Assembly: GCA_964541155.1 (NCBI GenBank)
Contig: CAZIPC010000001.1
Coordinates: 1 to 64,000, forward strand
DNA from: UBA4416 sp964541155
GTDB lineage: Bacteria > Bacteroidota > Bacteroidia > B-17B0 > Aurantibacillaceae
Length of the DNA: 64,000 bases
Direction of reading: 5' to 3'
Positions 43,937-53,923 of the stretch are shown here, piece after piece; the first letter of the stretch is position 1, and the number at the start of each line of letters is the position of its first letter. Under the pieces are notes generated by a model. That model was not told where the DNA came from. It worked only from the letters and a program-made list of their open reading frames with translations, and did no database searches. The position numbers were made by a program, and so were the translations under genes.

Positions 43937-46900
43937 GTGGTAAAGGGATTTGCAAAATTTCTTGTTATTGGTTCGGTGTCGGTTGGTCTGATGAGTATAG
44001 TGGTTGGTTCCAAAGCTAAAAACACGCCCTTAACCAAACCACATTACATATCTTTTAATTCTTTACGCGTTGATTCTCCGATAGTTACTAAGGATGATTT
44101 GCAATATAAGTTTAATGACAATAATGGCAGTCAACCAATTTATGACGATAAAAGTGGATTGTATTTATCTAATCCATCTAATATAAAAACGGAAACTACT
44201 TATAATCCTGAAACAGGTAATTACGACATTACACAAAAGATGGGTGATCTTGATTATCGTCCCGAAACTTATGTTGAATTTAATGATTATCAATCCGAGT
44301 TATTTAAACAAGCCGTAAAAAATCATTGGAAAACCAAAATAAAAGCAGAAGATCTTCAAAATCAAACAAAAAAAGGCTTAGTTCCTAAACTTACTGTTAA
44401 AAGTGAAATTTTTGATAGAATATTTGGAGGTAATCAAGTTGATATTAAGCCTACCGGCACGGCAGAATTAATTTTTGCATTAAACAGAAATAAAACATTA
44501 AACCCAGCAATTCCTCAGCGTCAGCAAAAAGTCACAAATTTTGATTTTAATATGCGTATTCAATTAAATTTAATTGGAAAAATTGGGGATAAATTAAAAA
44601 TTACAACAAGTTATAATACAGAAGCTTCATTTGATTGGGAAAATCAAATGAAACTAGAGTATACAGGTTATGAAGATGAAATTATTAAGAAAATAGAGGC
44701 TGGGAATGTTAGCATGCCTTTAAATAGTTCATTAATACAAGGTAGTCAAAGTTTATTTGGGGTAAAAACACAACTTCAGTTTGGGAGATTAACGGCAACT
44801 ACTTTGTTTTCTCAGCAAAGAGGTAAAAGGCAAGAAGTATCTGTTCAGGGTGGAGCTCAAACAATGTATTTTAATGTTGCGGCCGATAATTATGAAGTCA
44901 ATAAACATTATTTTATGGGGCATTTCTTTAGAGATAATTATGATCAATGGATGTCTACATTGCCAATTGTAACAACCCCAATAGTTGTTACAAAAGTAGA
45001 AGTTTATATTACAAACCAAACAGGAAGTACTGAGCAGGTAAGAAGCATTGCCGCTTTTTCTGATTTAGGAGAAGATGTTGTTCATGTTAATCCAGCACTT
45101 AATGATGGAGCGTGCCAGCCATCTACAACTTATTTGGTTGCAGATAGTTCAGGTACACATCCGCATAATGGAGCAAATAATTTATATTATTTACTTACCG
45201 ACCCTGTTACTGGATTGATATCTCAAAGAAGTAATACATTACAAGCTATTAATTCTGTATTACAATCTCCACCACCAACTGGAGCTAATTCGTGTAATCC
45301 AAATGGGCAGTTTATGGTTGCGGCAAGAGATTTTGAATATGTTTCAAATGCCAGAAAACTTGGACCTTCTGAATTTACATTTAATAGTCGATTGGGTTTT
45401 ATATCTATTAATCAATCTATAAATAATGATCAAACAGTTGCTATCGCTTATCAATACACCTACAATGGTAAAACATATCAGGTTGGTGAATTTTCAGATC
45501 AATTTACTACTGGACCTTTGTATTTAAAATTATTAAAAAGTGGTTCTATAACCAATCCTAAGTATAGTACTTGGGATTTAATGATGAAAAACGTATATTC
45601 AATAGGTGCTTATAATTTAAATGCAGCTGATTTTAAATGTGATATTTATTATAATAATATTGAAACAGGAGTAGATATACCTTATATTCCTTATGGGAGT
45701 GTGAATGGCAAATTATTAGTTCAAGTGATGGGACTAGATAAATTGAGTGTTAATGGAGATGCTTATTCTGATGGGGTTTATGACTTTATAAAGGATTACA
45801 CAATTAATCCTAATAATGGTCGAATTTATTTATCGTCAAAGGAACCATTTGGAAATAATTTAAGGGATAAATTTAATCAATCAGATTTTCCAACTGCTAA
45901 TAAATATGTGTATCAAGAGTTATATGATTCAACAAGAACAATAGCACAACAACTACCTGAAAAAAATAGATTTAAAATTAAAGGACAATATAAATCAGCT
46001 TCTGGATCGGAGATTTCGTTAAATGCATTAAATATTCCACAGGGGGCAGTAGCAGTTACCGCCAATGGCCAAAAATTAACAGAAAATGTAGATTATACTG
46101 TAGATTATACTTTAGGCAGAGTGAAAATTATTAATGAAAGTATTTTAAATTCAGGAGCTAATATAAAAGTAAGCGTAGAGAGTAATTCATTATTTAACGT
46201 TCAACAAAAGAGTTTGTTTGGGACGCGTTTAGATTTTAAAGTAAATAAAGATTTGATATTAGGTGGAACTATTCTTCATTTAAGTGAAAAACCAGTTACT
46301 CAAAAAGTAAATATTGGAGATGAACCTGTATCTAACACTATATGGGGTACTGATTTTAATTATAAAACAGATGTGCCATTTTTAACTCGATTAATAGATA
46401 AAATACCACTTATTAATACAAAAGAAATGAGTAGTATTGTTACAAGAGGAGAATTTGCACAATTAATTCCTGGTAATGCTAAAGCTATTGGTCAAAATGG
46501 CAATTCATATGTTGATGATTTTGAAGGTAGTATCTCTTTAATAGATTTAAAAAGTCCTGGATCATGGGTAATGGCTAGTATTCCTCAGGGTCAGCCATCA
46601 TTATTTCCTGAAGCAGTATTAAATGATGATGTGAAAATTGGAATGAATAGAGCTCAGTTTAATTGGTATAATATAGACCCATTATTTTACGGGCAACAAA
46701 ACACGAGTATTAAACCAGGTAATATCCCAGAAGCTACATATTCCAATAATTTTATGCGTCAAGTACTAGAAACCGAATTATTTCCTAGTAAAACACCACC
46801 AAATGGTCAACCAGTTGTGATGTCAATTTTAGATTTAGCATACTATCCAGGAGAGAGAGGTCCTTATAATTACGATGTTGCTCCAACATCCATTTCAGCG

Positions 46901-49900
46901 GGTATTTTACCTAATGGGCGTTTGGCTTCACCTGAATCTCGTTGGGGAGGAATTATGAGGAGATTAGAAACAAACGATTTTCAAACGGCTAATATTGAGT
47001 ACGTACAATTTTGGATGATGGATCCATTTAATAGTGATTATAATAGTGGAACTTATCCAGATATGGATGCTAATAGTAAACCAAGTGGTGAAATGTATAT
47101 TAATCTTGGAAATATTAGTGAAGATATTATTAAAGATGGTAAAATGAGTTATGAAAATGGCTTGCCAGGGCAGCCTAATGGAGCTAATGCAAACTTACCA
47201 ACAATAGAATCAAATATCGGAAAATCACCATTAATCAGCCCAATTTCAAATTCATTTGTGAATGACCCAAACGATAGGCCCTTTCAGGATGTTGGATATG
47301 ATGGATTATCAGATTCTTCAGAAATTAGAAAATTTTCATCTTTTATAAATGCATTAAATGCCTCGGGTGCCTCAGGTGCAGATGTTCAAGAAGCATTAAA
47401 TGATCCGAGCTCGGATAGATATCACTTTTTTAGAGGAAGCGATTACGATCAATTATCTACTTTACAGGGTAATACACTATATCGTTACAAAAAGTATAAT
47501 AATCCAGAAGGTAATTCGCCTACATCTGCGCAATATCCAGATGCTGGTATTCCAAGTGCAGCATCTAATAATCCAAATATAGAAGATATCAATAAGGATA
47601 ATACGCTAAGTGAAACAGAAAATTATTATCAATACAAAATAAAAATATCACCTCAAGATTTAAATCCAAATAATGTAGGGCAAAATTATATAGTTAATGT
47701 GTTAGATGGTTCAGCAACAATTGGTAATACTCAAAAAAATGTTAAATGGTACCAGTTTAAAGTTCCTGTTACAGAGTTCGAAAAATCAGTAGGTTCTATA
47801 GAAGGGTTTAATTCTATTCGTTTTATGCGTGTTTTTATGAAAGGTTTTGATAAGCCTGTAGTTTGCCGAATTGCTAGAATGGAATTAGTAAGAAGTGATT
47901 GGAGACGTTATGCCTTTGATTTACAAAAACCAGGAGAGTATATTGCAAATGACGATAATACAACAACTTTTGATGTATCTGCTGTTAGTTTACAGGAAAA
48001 TGGACAAAAAAAACCTGTAAATTATGTTATACCTCCAGGAATTAATCAACAACAAAATGTACAGACCACCAATTTAGTTTTATTAAATGAGCAAGCACTA
48101 TCATTAAGAGCTTGTAATTTAAAAGATGGAGATAGTAGGGCAATTATAAAAAGCACTGATTTAGATGTTCGTTCTTTTGGCAAGTTGAAATTATTTATGC
48201 ACGCAGAAAAATTAGGAACAGATCCTTTAAATGATGGAGATGTTACAGTTTTTGTGAGAATGGGGTCTGATTATAATAACAACTATTATGAATATGAGAT
48301 ACCTGTAAAATTAACACAACCGGGGTATTACGACCCAAATGTTGAAACCGATAAATACAGTGTTTGGCCTACCGATAATGAGTTTGTAATTGATTTTGAA
48401 AAAATAACATCTGTAAAAATTAATCGAAATGGTAATTCAGGAATAGATTTAATATCGATGCAAAAAGCATATACAGAATCTGATGGAAACAATAAAATAA
48501 CCGTAGTAGGTAATCCAAATTTGGCAACTATAAAAAGTTTAATGATAGGAATACGAAACCCAAAAGATGATGGAGCATTACCAAAATGCGTTGAGGTTTG
48601 GGTAAACGAATTGAGGTTAACTGATTTTGTAAATAAAGGCGGTTGGGCAACCACAGGAAGTTTACAAGCCAAATTAGCTGATTTAGGGCAAGTATCATTA
48701 GCAGCTACTTATAGTAGACCATATTTTGGAAGTATTGAAAAGAAAATTAGTGAACGAAGTAGAGAAACAAATTTTCAGTGGGATGCAGCTTCAACATTTC
48801 AATTAGGTAAATTTTTTCCAGTTAAGTGGAAAGTAAATTTGCCCATTTATTACGCCTATGGTCAAACTAAAATAACTCCTCAATATAGCCCTTATGATCC
48901 AGATATTAAAATTGATAATCCAAATATTGATTCTGAACTAAAAAAACAAATAAAGAAAAATGCTCAAGATGTAACCATTAGAAAGGGGTATAATTTTTCT
49001 AATGTAAAAATAGATGGATTTAAAAAAGAAGGCGCTAAGCCAATGCCTTGGGATGTGTCAAACTTTTCGGTAACGTATGCTTACAATGAAGTTACTAGGC
49101 GAAATGTAAATATTGATCATAGCATTATAAAAACCTACAGAGGGGCATTGTCTTATAATTACGCTATTACAGCAAAAGCTTGGGTTCCATTTAAAAAATC
49201 AAAATCTAAACTTTTAAATAATAAATGGTTAGTTTTAGTTAAAGAATTTAATTTAACGCCATTGCCAAGCCGTTTAGGATTTAATATGGATGTAAATAGA
49301 AGTTATAGTGAATTATTAAATAGAGATATCACAAGTTTTTATTCTGGAAGTACAGATAATTTTACCAAAACTCAATTTAATAAAACATTTAACATCACCA
49401 GAAATTATGATATGCAATGGAACATTACTAAAAATCTAAAATTTGATTTTACAGCAAACAACGACGGACGAATATTAGAACCTAGAAATAAAATTGACAC
49501 TAAAGAAGAAAGAGATACAATTAAAAATAATTTATTAGCGCTAGGAACTACCGTTAATTATCGACATCAATCTAATTTAAATTATCAGATTCCTATTAAT
49601 AAAATTCCAATTTTTGATTTTATTAATGCAACCGCTAAGTATAGTACCACATATACTTGGTCTCGTAGACCATTTGCTCAAGAATCTGTAGGTAATACCA
49701 TTCAAAACACCAATATTAAAAATTTAAATGCCACATTTAATATGGCAACACTTTATAATAAAATACCCTATTTCAGGAAAATTAATTTAGGTACTAATGC
49801 AAAATCAACAGTAGGTAAAGGCGCAGAAAAAGGAAAAGTAGATACTACTAAAAAATCCGACTCACAATCTTTTAAAGATATAGGCGAATTTTTAGCTAGA

Positions 49901-51322
49901 GGAATTATGATGATAAAACAGGTTTCATTAACCTATCAACAAACAAATGGAACTGGCTTGCCAGGATTTTTCCCTAGTTCTCAATATTTAGGAATGGACC
50001 AAAATAAAAATATGGCACCAGGATTAGCATTTGTTAGTGGAGCTAATGATAGTATTTTACGAAAAGCAATTAATAATGACTGGTTGGTTAAAAACCCAAA
50101 TCAAAGTATGCCATATACAACCACAAGTTCTCAAAATATTACATATAGGGCAAATGTAGAACCTCATGGAAGTTTAAAAATCGAATTAAATGGAACTAAA
50201 ACATATGGTCAAAACCAATCTACTTATGTTAGATATGCTGGAGATTCTTTAATAAACAATGGTAATAGGGGGTATGTTTTTGAAACTCCTAATAATTCTG
50301 GAAACTACAGCATTAGTATATTTACGTTAGGTCAATCATTTAAAGATAAAGGCAACTCAAAAAGTGGTCAATCTGCATTATTTGACGAATTTTTATTAAT
50401 AAGGCAAGACGTAGCTAAAGAATTAGCTTTAGCTAATAAAACAGGAATAGATGATTTGTTGCCTGATGGTAAGGGAGGTAAATATTATGATGGATATGGC
50501 AATACACAACAAGATGTGTTAATTGGTGCTTTTTATCAAACCTATACTGGCAAAAAATTAAAAGGAGTTGGAACAGATAATATGTTTAAACAAATACCAA
50601 TGCCTAATTGGACTGTCAGTTGGGATGGATTAGGAAAATTAAAAATGATGAAAAAGTATTTCCAATCTGTTACTATTCGTCATGCTTACAGAGCAATGTA
50701 CAATATAGGTTCATTTTCAAACAACTTATTGTTTGAAGACAATAATCATGATGGCTACTCAGACACAAGAGTTCCTGTTCAAAATTCAACATTTGGAGGC
50801 ATTCAGCAAACCTCTAATTTTAATTCTAGATATACCTTACAAGGTGCTACAATTACAGAAGCATTTAGCCCGTTAATTAAATTTGATTTTAAATTTAAAA
50901 AGCCAGGTTTATTAGCAAATTTTGAAATTAAAAAAGATAAAACGGTTAATTTAAATGTAACTGGCCCACAAATTATAGAAACAAAAGGTCAAGAATATGT
51001 AGTGGGGATAGGGTATCGATATCCTAATTTAAAAATTAATATAAAAATTAAAGGTCAGCCAATTAAAAGTGATTTGAATTTCAAATTAGATTTATCGTAT
51101 CGTCGCAATATGACTATTATTAGAAGAATTGTAGATGAAATCAGTACTCCAACAGGTGGGCAAAATATTATTACTTTAAAAACAGCCTTAGACTATCAAT
51201 TAACTCAAAATATTAATTTACGTTTATTTTATGATTGGATTAAAACAACTCCACAAACATCCAATTCATTTCCAACAGCAAATACTAACGCAGGTTTTAG
51301 TTTAAGATTTAATTTGCAATAA
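43937..51322 (+). CDS. sprA: SprA, giant T9SS outer-membrane translocon / gliding protein
   Basis: At 2461 residues this is the largest protein here. It starts at GTG 8 bp after ruvA, and the signal peptide (about 1-26) begins at that codon. SprA-typical features are the early YNPETGNYDITQKMGDLDYRPETYVEF region, repeated TNPATA-like beta segments (for example KGQYKSASGSEISLNALNIPQGAVAVTAN), long beta-strand-rich stretches and a barrel-type end in FSLRFNLQ. SprA forms a single-chain 36-strand barrel that passes folded cargo across the outer membrane. The lipase and FnIII proteins of this window are candidate cargo. No frameshift is seen over 7.4 kb. Confidence 0.95.
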   Translation: MVKGFAKFLVIGSVSVGLMSIVVGSKAKNTPLTKPHYISFNSLRVDSPIVTKDDLQYKFNDNNGSQPIYDDKSGLYLSNPSNIKTETTYNPETGNYDITQKMGDLDYRPETYVEFNDYQSELFKQAVKNHWKTKIKAEDLQNQTKKGLVPKLTVKSEIFDRIFGGNQVDIKPTGTAELIFALNRNKTLNPAIPQRQQKVTNFDFNMRIQLNLIGKIGDKLKITTSYNTEASFDWENQMKLEYTGYEDEIIKKIEAGNVSMPLNSSLIQGSQSLFGVKTQLQFGRLTATTLFSQQRGKRQEVSVQGGAQTMYFNVAADNYEVNKHYFMGHFFRDNYDQWMSTLPIVTTPIVVTKVEVYITNQTGSTEQVRSIAAFSDLGEDVVHVNPALNDGACQPSTTYLVADSSGTHPHNGANNLYYLLTDPVTGLISQRSNTLQAINSVLQSPPPTGANSCNPNGQFMVAARDFEYVSNARKLGPSEFTFNSRLGFISINQSINNDQTVAIAYQYTYNGKTYQVGEFSDQFTTGPLYLKLLKSGSITNPKYSTWDLMMKNVYSIGAYNLNAADFKCDIYYNNIETGVDIPYIPYGSVNGKLLVQVMGLDKLSVNGDAYSDGVYDFIKDYTINPNNGRIYLSSKEPFGNNLRDKFNQSDFPTANKYVYQELYDSTRTIAQQLPEKNRFKIKGQYKSASGSEISLNALNIPQGAVAVTANGQKLTENVDYTVDYTLGRVKIINESILNSGANIKVSVESNSLFNVQQKSLFGTRLDFKVNKDLILGGTILHLSEKPVTQKVNIGDEPVSNTIWGTDFNYKTDVPFLTRLIDKIPLINTKEMSSIVTRGEFAQLIPGNAKAIGQNGNSYVDDFEGSISLIDLKSPGSWVMASIPQGQPSLFPEAVLNDDVKIGMNRAQFNWYNIDPLFYGQQNTSIKPGNIPEATYSNNFMRQVLETELFPSKTPPNGQPVVMSILDLAYYPGERGPYNYDVAPTSISAGILPNGRLASPESRWGGIMRRLETNDFQTANIEYVQFWMMDPFNSDYNSGTYPDMDANSKPSGEMYINLGNISEDIIKDGKMSYENGLPGQPNGANANLPTIESNIGKSPLISPISNSFVNDPNDRPFQDVGYDGLSDSSEIRKFSSFINALNASGASGADVQEALNDPSSDRYHFFRGSDYDQLSTLQGNTLYRYKKYNNPEGNSPTSAQYPDAGIPSAASNNPNIEDINKDNTLSETENYYQYKIKISPQDLNPNNVGQNYIVNVLDGSATIGNTQKNVKWYQFKVPVTEFEKSVGSIEGFNSIRFMRVFMKGFDKPVVCRIARMELVRSDWRRYAFDLQKPGEYIANDDNTTTFDVSAVSLQENGQKKPVNYVIPPGINQQQNVQTTNLVLLNEQALSLRACNLKDGDSRAIIKSTDLDVRSFGKLKLFMHAEKLGTDPLNDGDVTVFVRMGSDYNNNYYEYEIPVKLTQPGYYDPNVETDKYSVWPTDNEFVIDFEKITSVKINRNGNSGIDLISMQKAYTESDGNNKITVVGNPNLATIKSLMIGIRNPKDDGALPKCVEVWVNELRLTDFVNKGGWATTGSLQAKLADLGQVSLAATYSRPYFGSIEKKISERSRETNFQWDAASTFQLGKFFPVKWKVNLPIYYAYGQTKITPQYSPYDPDIKIDNPNIDSELKKQIKKNAQDVTIRKGYNFSNVKIDGFKKEGAKPMPWDVSNFSVTYAYNEVTRRNVNIDHSIIKTYRGALSYNYAITAKAWVPFKKSKSKLLNNKWLVLVKEFNLTPLPSRLGFNMDVNRSYSELLNRDITSFYSGSTDNFTKTQFNKTFNITRNYDMQWNITKNLKFDFTANNDGRILEPRNKIDTKEERDTIKNNLLALGTTVNYRHQSNLNYQIPINKIPIFDFINATAKYSTTYTWSRRPFAQESVGNTIQNTNIKNLNATFNMATLYNKIPYFRKINLGTNAKSTVGKGAEKGKVDTTKKSDSQSFKDIGEFLARGIMMIKQVSLTYQQTNGTGLPGFFPSSQYLGMDQNKNMAPGLAFVSGANDSILRKAINNDWLVKNPNQSMPYTTTSSQNITYRANVEPHGSLKIELNGTKTYGQNQSTYVRYAGDSLINNGNRGYVFETPNNSGNYSISIFTLGQSFKDKGNSKSGQSALFDEFLLIRQDVAKELALANKTGIDDLLPDGKGGKYYDGYGNTQQDVLIGAFYQTYTGKKLKGVGTDNMFKQIPMPNWTVSWDGLGKLKMMKKYFQSVTIRHAYRAMYNIGSFSNNLLFEDNNHDGYSDTRVPVQNSTFGGIQQTSNFNSRYTLQGATITEAFSPLIKFDFKFKKPGLLANFEIKKDKTVNLNVTGPQIIETKGQEYVVGIGYRYPNLKINIKIKGQPIKSDLNFKLDLSYRRNMTIIRRIVDEISTPTGGQNIITLKTALDYQLTQNINLRLFYDWIKTTPQTSNSFPTANTNAGFSLRFNLQ

Positions 51323-51343
51323 TGTGTTTAATTAATAGTTAAC

Positions 51344-51862
51344 ATGAATGAAAAATTAAGTATGAATGATTTAGGGCGTTTAAGTTCAGATGAATTTAAA
51401 GCAACTAAAAAAAATAAAATTATTTTAGTATTAGATAATATTAGAAGTTTAAATAATGTTGGTTCTGCTTTTAGAACTTCAGACGCTTTTTTAATAGAAG
51501 CAATTTATTTATGTGGAGTTACAGGAACTCCTCCAAAACCTGAAATCGAAAAAACTGCACTAGGAGCAACGGAAACAGTTTCATGGAAATATTTTAAAAC
51601 TACCCAAGAAGCTATTACAGTATTAAAATCGCAACATTATTTTATAGCGGCTATTGAACAAGCAAAACAATCCGTTATGCTTAACCAATTTAAAAAACCT
51701 AATATGCCAATAGCACTTGTTTTTGGAAACGAAGTTTATGGTGTAGATCAAGAAATTATTAATCAAAGCAATGCATGTATTGAGATTCCTCAATTTGGAA
51801 CCAAACATTCTTTTAATGTTTCTGTAAGCATGGGTATTGTTTTATGGGAAATGTTGAGGTAG
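51344..51862 (+). CDS. SpoU/TrmH-family RNA 2'-O-methyltransferase
   Basis: The 172-residue SPOUT enzyme has motif 1 LDNIRSLNNVGSAFRTSDAF (about 30-49), motif 2 ALVFGNEVYGVDQEII and motif 3 IPQFGTKHSFNVSVSMGIVLWE, with the knotted SAM site. It has the minimal catalytic domain only, with no N-terminal substrate-binding extension, so the target RNA (tRNA or rRNA) cannot be named. It follows sprA by 21 bp on the same strand. Confidence 0.92.
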   Translation: MNEKLSMNDLGRLSSDEFKATKKNKIILVLDNIRSLNNVGSAFRTSDAFLIEAIYLCGVTGTPPKPEIEKTALGATETVSWKYFKTTQEAITVLKSQHYFIAAIEQAKQSVMLNQFKKPNMPIALVFGNEVYGVDQEIINQSNACIEIPQFGTKHSFNVSVSMGIVLWEMLR

Positions 51863-51880
51863 TAAATCTAAATGTTTTAA

Positions 51881-52735
51881 TTAATGATATTTATTAAAAA
51901 TATCCCAGCTATCCAAATACGCTTTATGAAGCAAATCAGTATTAAGATTTAAGGGAATTTTTTTAGAATTAAGGTAATATTCTAAATCCTCAGTAGCTAA
52001 ATTCCCAGTTAAATCATCTTTTGCCATAGGACATCCTCCAAATCCATGTATTGCAACATCAAAACGTTGGCATCCGCTTTTAAAAGCAGCATCAATTTTT
52101 TCCTGAGATTTATCTTTAGTGGAGTGAAGGTGAGCTCCAATCTCAATACCTTTAAATTCAGGAATAATATTAGAAAATAAGTATGATATATTTTCAGAAT
52201 TAGATACTCCAATTGTATCCGAAAGTGCTATTGTTTTAACTCCTAAATCGCTTAATTTTTTTGTCCATTCTATAACAATGTCGCTATTCCATTTATCGCC
52301 ATAAGGATTTCCAAAAGCCATAGAAATATATACAACTAATTCTTTGTGATTATTAACACACAATTGTTGTATTTCTTCAACTCGTTTCAGTGATTCTGTA
52401 ATACTTGAATTTGTATTTCTCTGTTGAAATGTTTCTGAAATAGAAAAAGGAAAACCTAAATACTGAATTTCATCAAAAGAACAAGCATCTGTAGCACCCC
52501 TTTCGTTAGCAATAATTGCTAATAATTTGCTTTTTGTTGAAGTAAGATTTAATTGACTTAAAACTTTAGCCGTATCATGCATTTGAGGAATAGCTTTTGG
52601 TGAAACAAAACTCCCAAAATCGATAGTGTCAAAGCCTATATTTAATAACGAATTAATATATTGTGATTTAATTTCAGTAGGAATAATTTCTTTTATTCCT
52701 TGCATTGCATCTCTAGGACATTCAATAACTTTCAT
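51881..52735 (-). CDS. Hydroxymethylglutaryl-CoA lyase
   Basis: The 284-residue TIM-barrel enzyme cleaves HMG-CoA to acetyl-CoA and acetoacetate, the last step of leucine breakdown. Motifs are the N-terminal PRDAMQGIKEIIP (RD dyad), SISETFQQRNTN, AFGNPYG, LSDTIGVS, IEIGAHLHST and the catalytic-Cys loop GFGGCPMAKDDLTGN. The AKDD in this loop replaces the more usual AKGAS/AxGA form, a small departure. The gene begins 2 bp after pyrD, an odd pairing of leucine catabolism and pyrimidine synthesis. Confidence 0.93.
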   Translation of the reverse strand: MKVIECPRDAMQGIKEIIPTEIKSQYINSLLNIGFDTIDFGSFVSPKAIPQMHDTAKVLSQLNLTSTKSKLLAIIANERGATDACSFDEIQYLGFPFSISETFQQRNTNSSITESLKRVEEIQQLCVNNHKELVVYISMAFGNPYGDKWNSDIVIEWTKKLSDLGVKTIALSDTIGVSNSENISYLFSNIIPEFKGIEIGAHLHSTKDKSQEKIDAAFKSGCQRFDVAIHGFGGCPMAKDDLTGNLATEDLEYYLNSKKIPLNLNTDLLHKAYLDSWDIFNKYH

Positions 52736-52737
52736 AA

Positions 52738-53778
52738 CTAAATGATATGTTGTTTAATTAATTCTTTATTAATGTTTTTGATTAAAGAAGGACCTTCATA
52801 AATAAATCCAGTATATAACTGAATTAAGTCAGCCCCTGCCTTTATTTTTTCAATCGCATCTTCTGGGCAATGAATACCACCAACTCCAATTACAGGAAAT
52901 GCATGATGAGATTTTGTTTTTAAATAAGCGATAACTTCAGTGCTTCTTTTTGTTAAGGGCTTACCACTTAATCCTCCCATTCCTATTTCGTCAATTTCTG
53001 CTTTAGAATAGCTAAGAGGTTCTCTGGCAATAGTTGTGTTAGTAGCTACAATTCCATCAATTTTTGTTTTTGCAACTATATCTATGATATCATCTAATTG
53101 AGAATCGGTTAAATCTGGAGCTATTTTTAATAGCAAAGGTTTTCGTTTTGGTTTAGAGTTATTAATTATTTGCAAGTGATGTAATAAATGAGTTAATGGT
53201 TCTTTGTCCTGTAACTCTCTAAGGTTAGGAGTGTTAGGCGAACTTACGTTTACCACAAAGTAATCTACAACATCAAATAAAGCATTAAAGCAATATTCAT
53301 AATCCTTAATAGCATCTTCATTAGAAGTTAATTTGTTTTTGCCAATATTACCACCAATAATAGTATTTGTTTTTCTGTTTTTTAATCTTAATACAGCCGC
53401 ATCAACCCCTTCATTATTAAACCCCATTCGATTAATTAACGCATTATCTTTTGGTAATCTAAATAAACGAGGTTTTTCATTACCTGGCTGAGCTTTTGGA
53501 GTTAATGTGCCAATTTCTATAAATCCAAAACCAAGTGATGAAAGTTCATTAAACGCCTTAGCGTCTTTGTCTAATCCAGCAGCCAAGCCTATAGGATTAG
53601 TAAATGTTAATCCGAATAACTGTTTTTTGAGACTAGGATGTTTATATTTAAATAAAAGGGAGGCGATAAATCGTCCAAAAACATTGCCGAATATAATTTT
53701 TATAACGTCAAATGTTAAATAATGTGCTTTTTCAGGATTTAGTTTAAATAAAAAAGGCTTTATAAGATATTTATACAT
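52738..53778 (-). CDS. pyrD: Dihydroorotate dehydrogenase (quinone), class 2
   Basis: The 346-residue protein is counted from ATG 53778 (MYKYLIKPFLFKLNPEKAH), the family-typical membrane-associating helix. A longer frame to 53868 adds 30 unrelated residues over the divergent promoter region and is rejected. Motifs are NPIGLAAGLDKDAKAFNEL, FIEIGTLTPKAQPGN, RLFRLPKDNALINRMGFNNEG, VNVSSPNTPNLRELQ (Ser as catalytic base in class 2), KIAPDLTD and GVGGIHCPEDAIEKIKAGA. It oxidises dihydroorotate with quinone at the inner membrane. Confidence 0.95.
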   Translation of the reverse strand: MYKYLIKPFLFKLNPEKAHYLTFDVIKIIFGNVFGRFIASLLFKYKHPSLKKQLFGLTFTNPIGLAAGLDKDAKAFNELSSLGFGFIEIGTLTPKAQPGNEKPRLFRLPKDNALINRMGFNNEGVDAAVLRLKNRKTNTIIGGNIGKNKLTSNEDAIKDYEYCFNALFDVVDYFVVNVSSPNTPNLRELQDKEPLTHLLHHLQIINNSKPKRKPLLLKIAPDLTDSQLDDIIDIVAKTKIDGIVATNTTIAREPLSYSKAEIDEIGMGGLSGKPLTKRSTEVIAYLKTKSHHAFPVIGVGGIHCPEDAIEKIKAGADLIQLYTGFIYEGPSLIKNINKELIKQHII

Positions 53779-53851
53779 GCCTGTAAAGTTAGGTATTATG
53801 GTGTTTTTAATCATATTAACAGGTAAAATGTTAATAAAAAAAAGATTTTTT

Positions 53852-53869
53852 TTTGGTTTTTTAACCAAA
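53852..53869. repeat. Perfect palindrome in the pyrD / lipoprotein divergent spacer
   Basis: TTTGGTT and AACCAAA form perfect 7-bp arms around TTTT, between the divergent starts at 53778 and 53924. It lies about 15 bp above the -7 box of the lipoprotein gene, where a regulator or UP-like element could act. It has no T-run on an exit side suited to a terminator. Confidence 0.5.
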
Positions 53870-53884
53870 TTTCAAAAAAATATG

Positions 53885-53892
53885 TATTTTTG
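53885..53892 (+). promoter_or_regulatory. Strong -7 box of the alanine-rich lipoprotein gene
   Basis: TATTTTTG followed by CA is the classic Bacteroidetes -7 form (TAnnTTTG), 31 bp before the ATG at 53924. A TTTG at 53852-53855 is too far (29-bp spacer) to be a standard -33 element. Confidence 0.6.
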
Positions 53893-53923
53893 CATCCAAA
53901 TTAATAAAACTAAAAAAAATAAA

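Noticed and set aside
53779..53868. 30-residue N-terminal extension of pyrD
   Set aside because: Class 2 enzymes start with the membrane helix found at 53778; the extension covers promoter DNA and lacks family similarity.
53777..53923. 49-residue extension of the alanine-rich lipoprotein
   Set aside because: The lipoprotein signal peptide begins at 53924, and the -7 promoter box at 53885 lies inside the extension.
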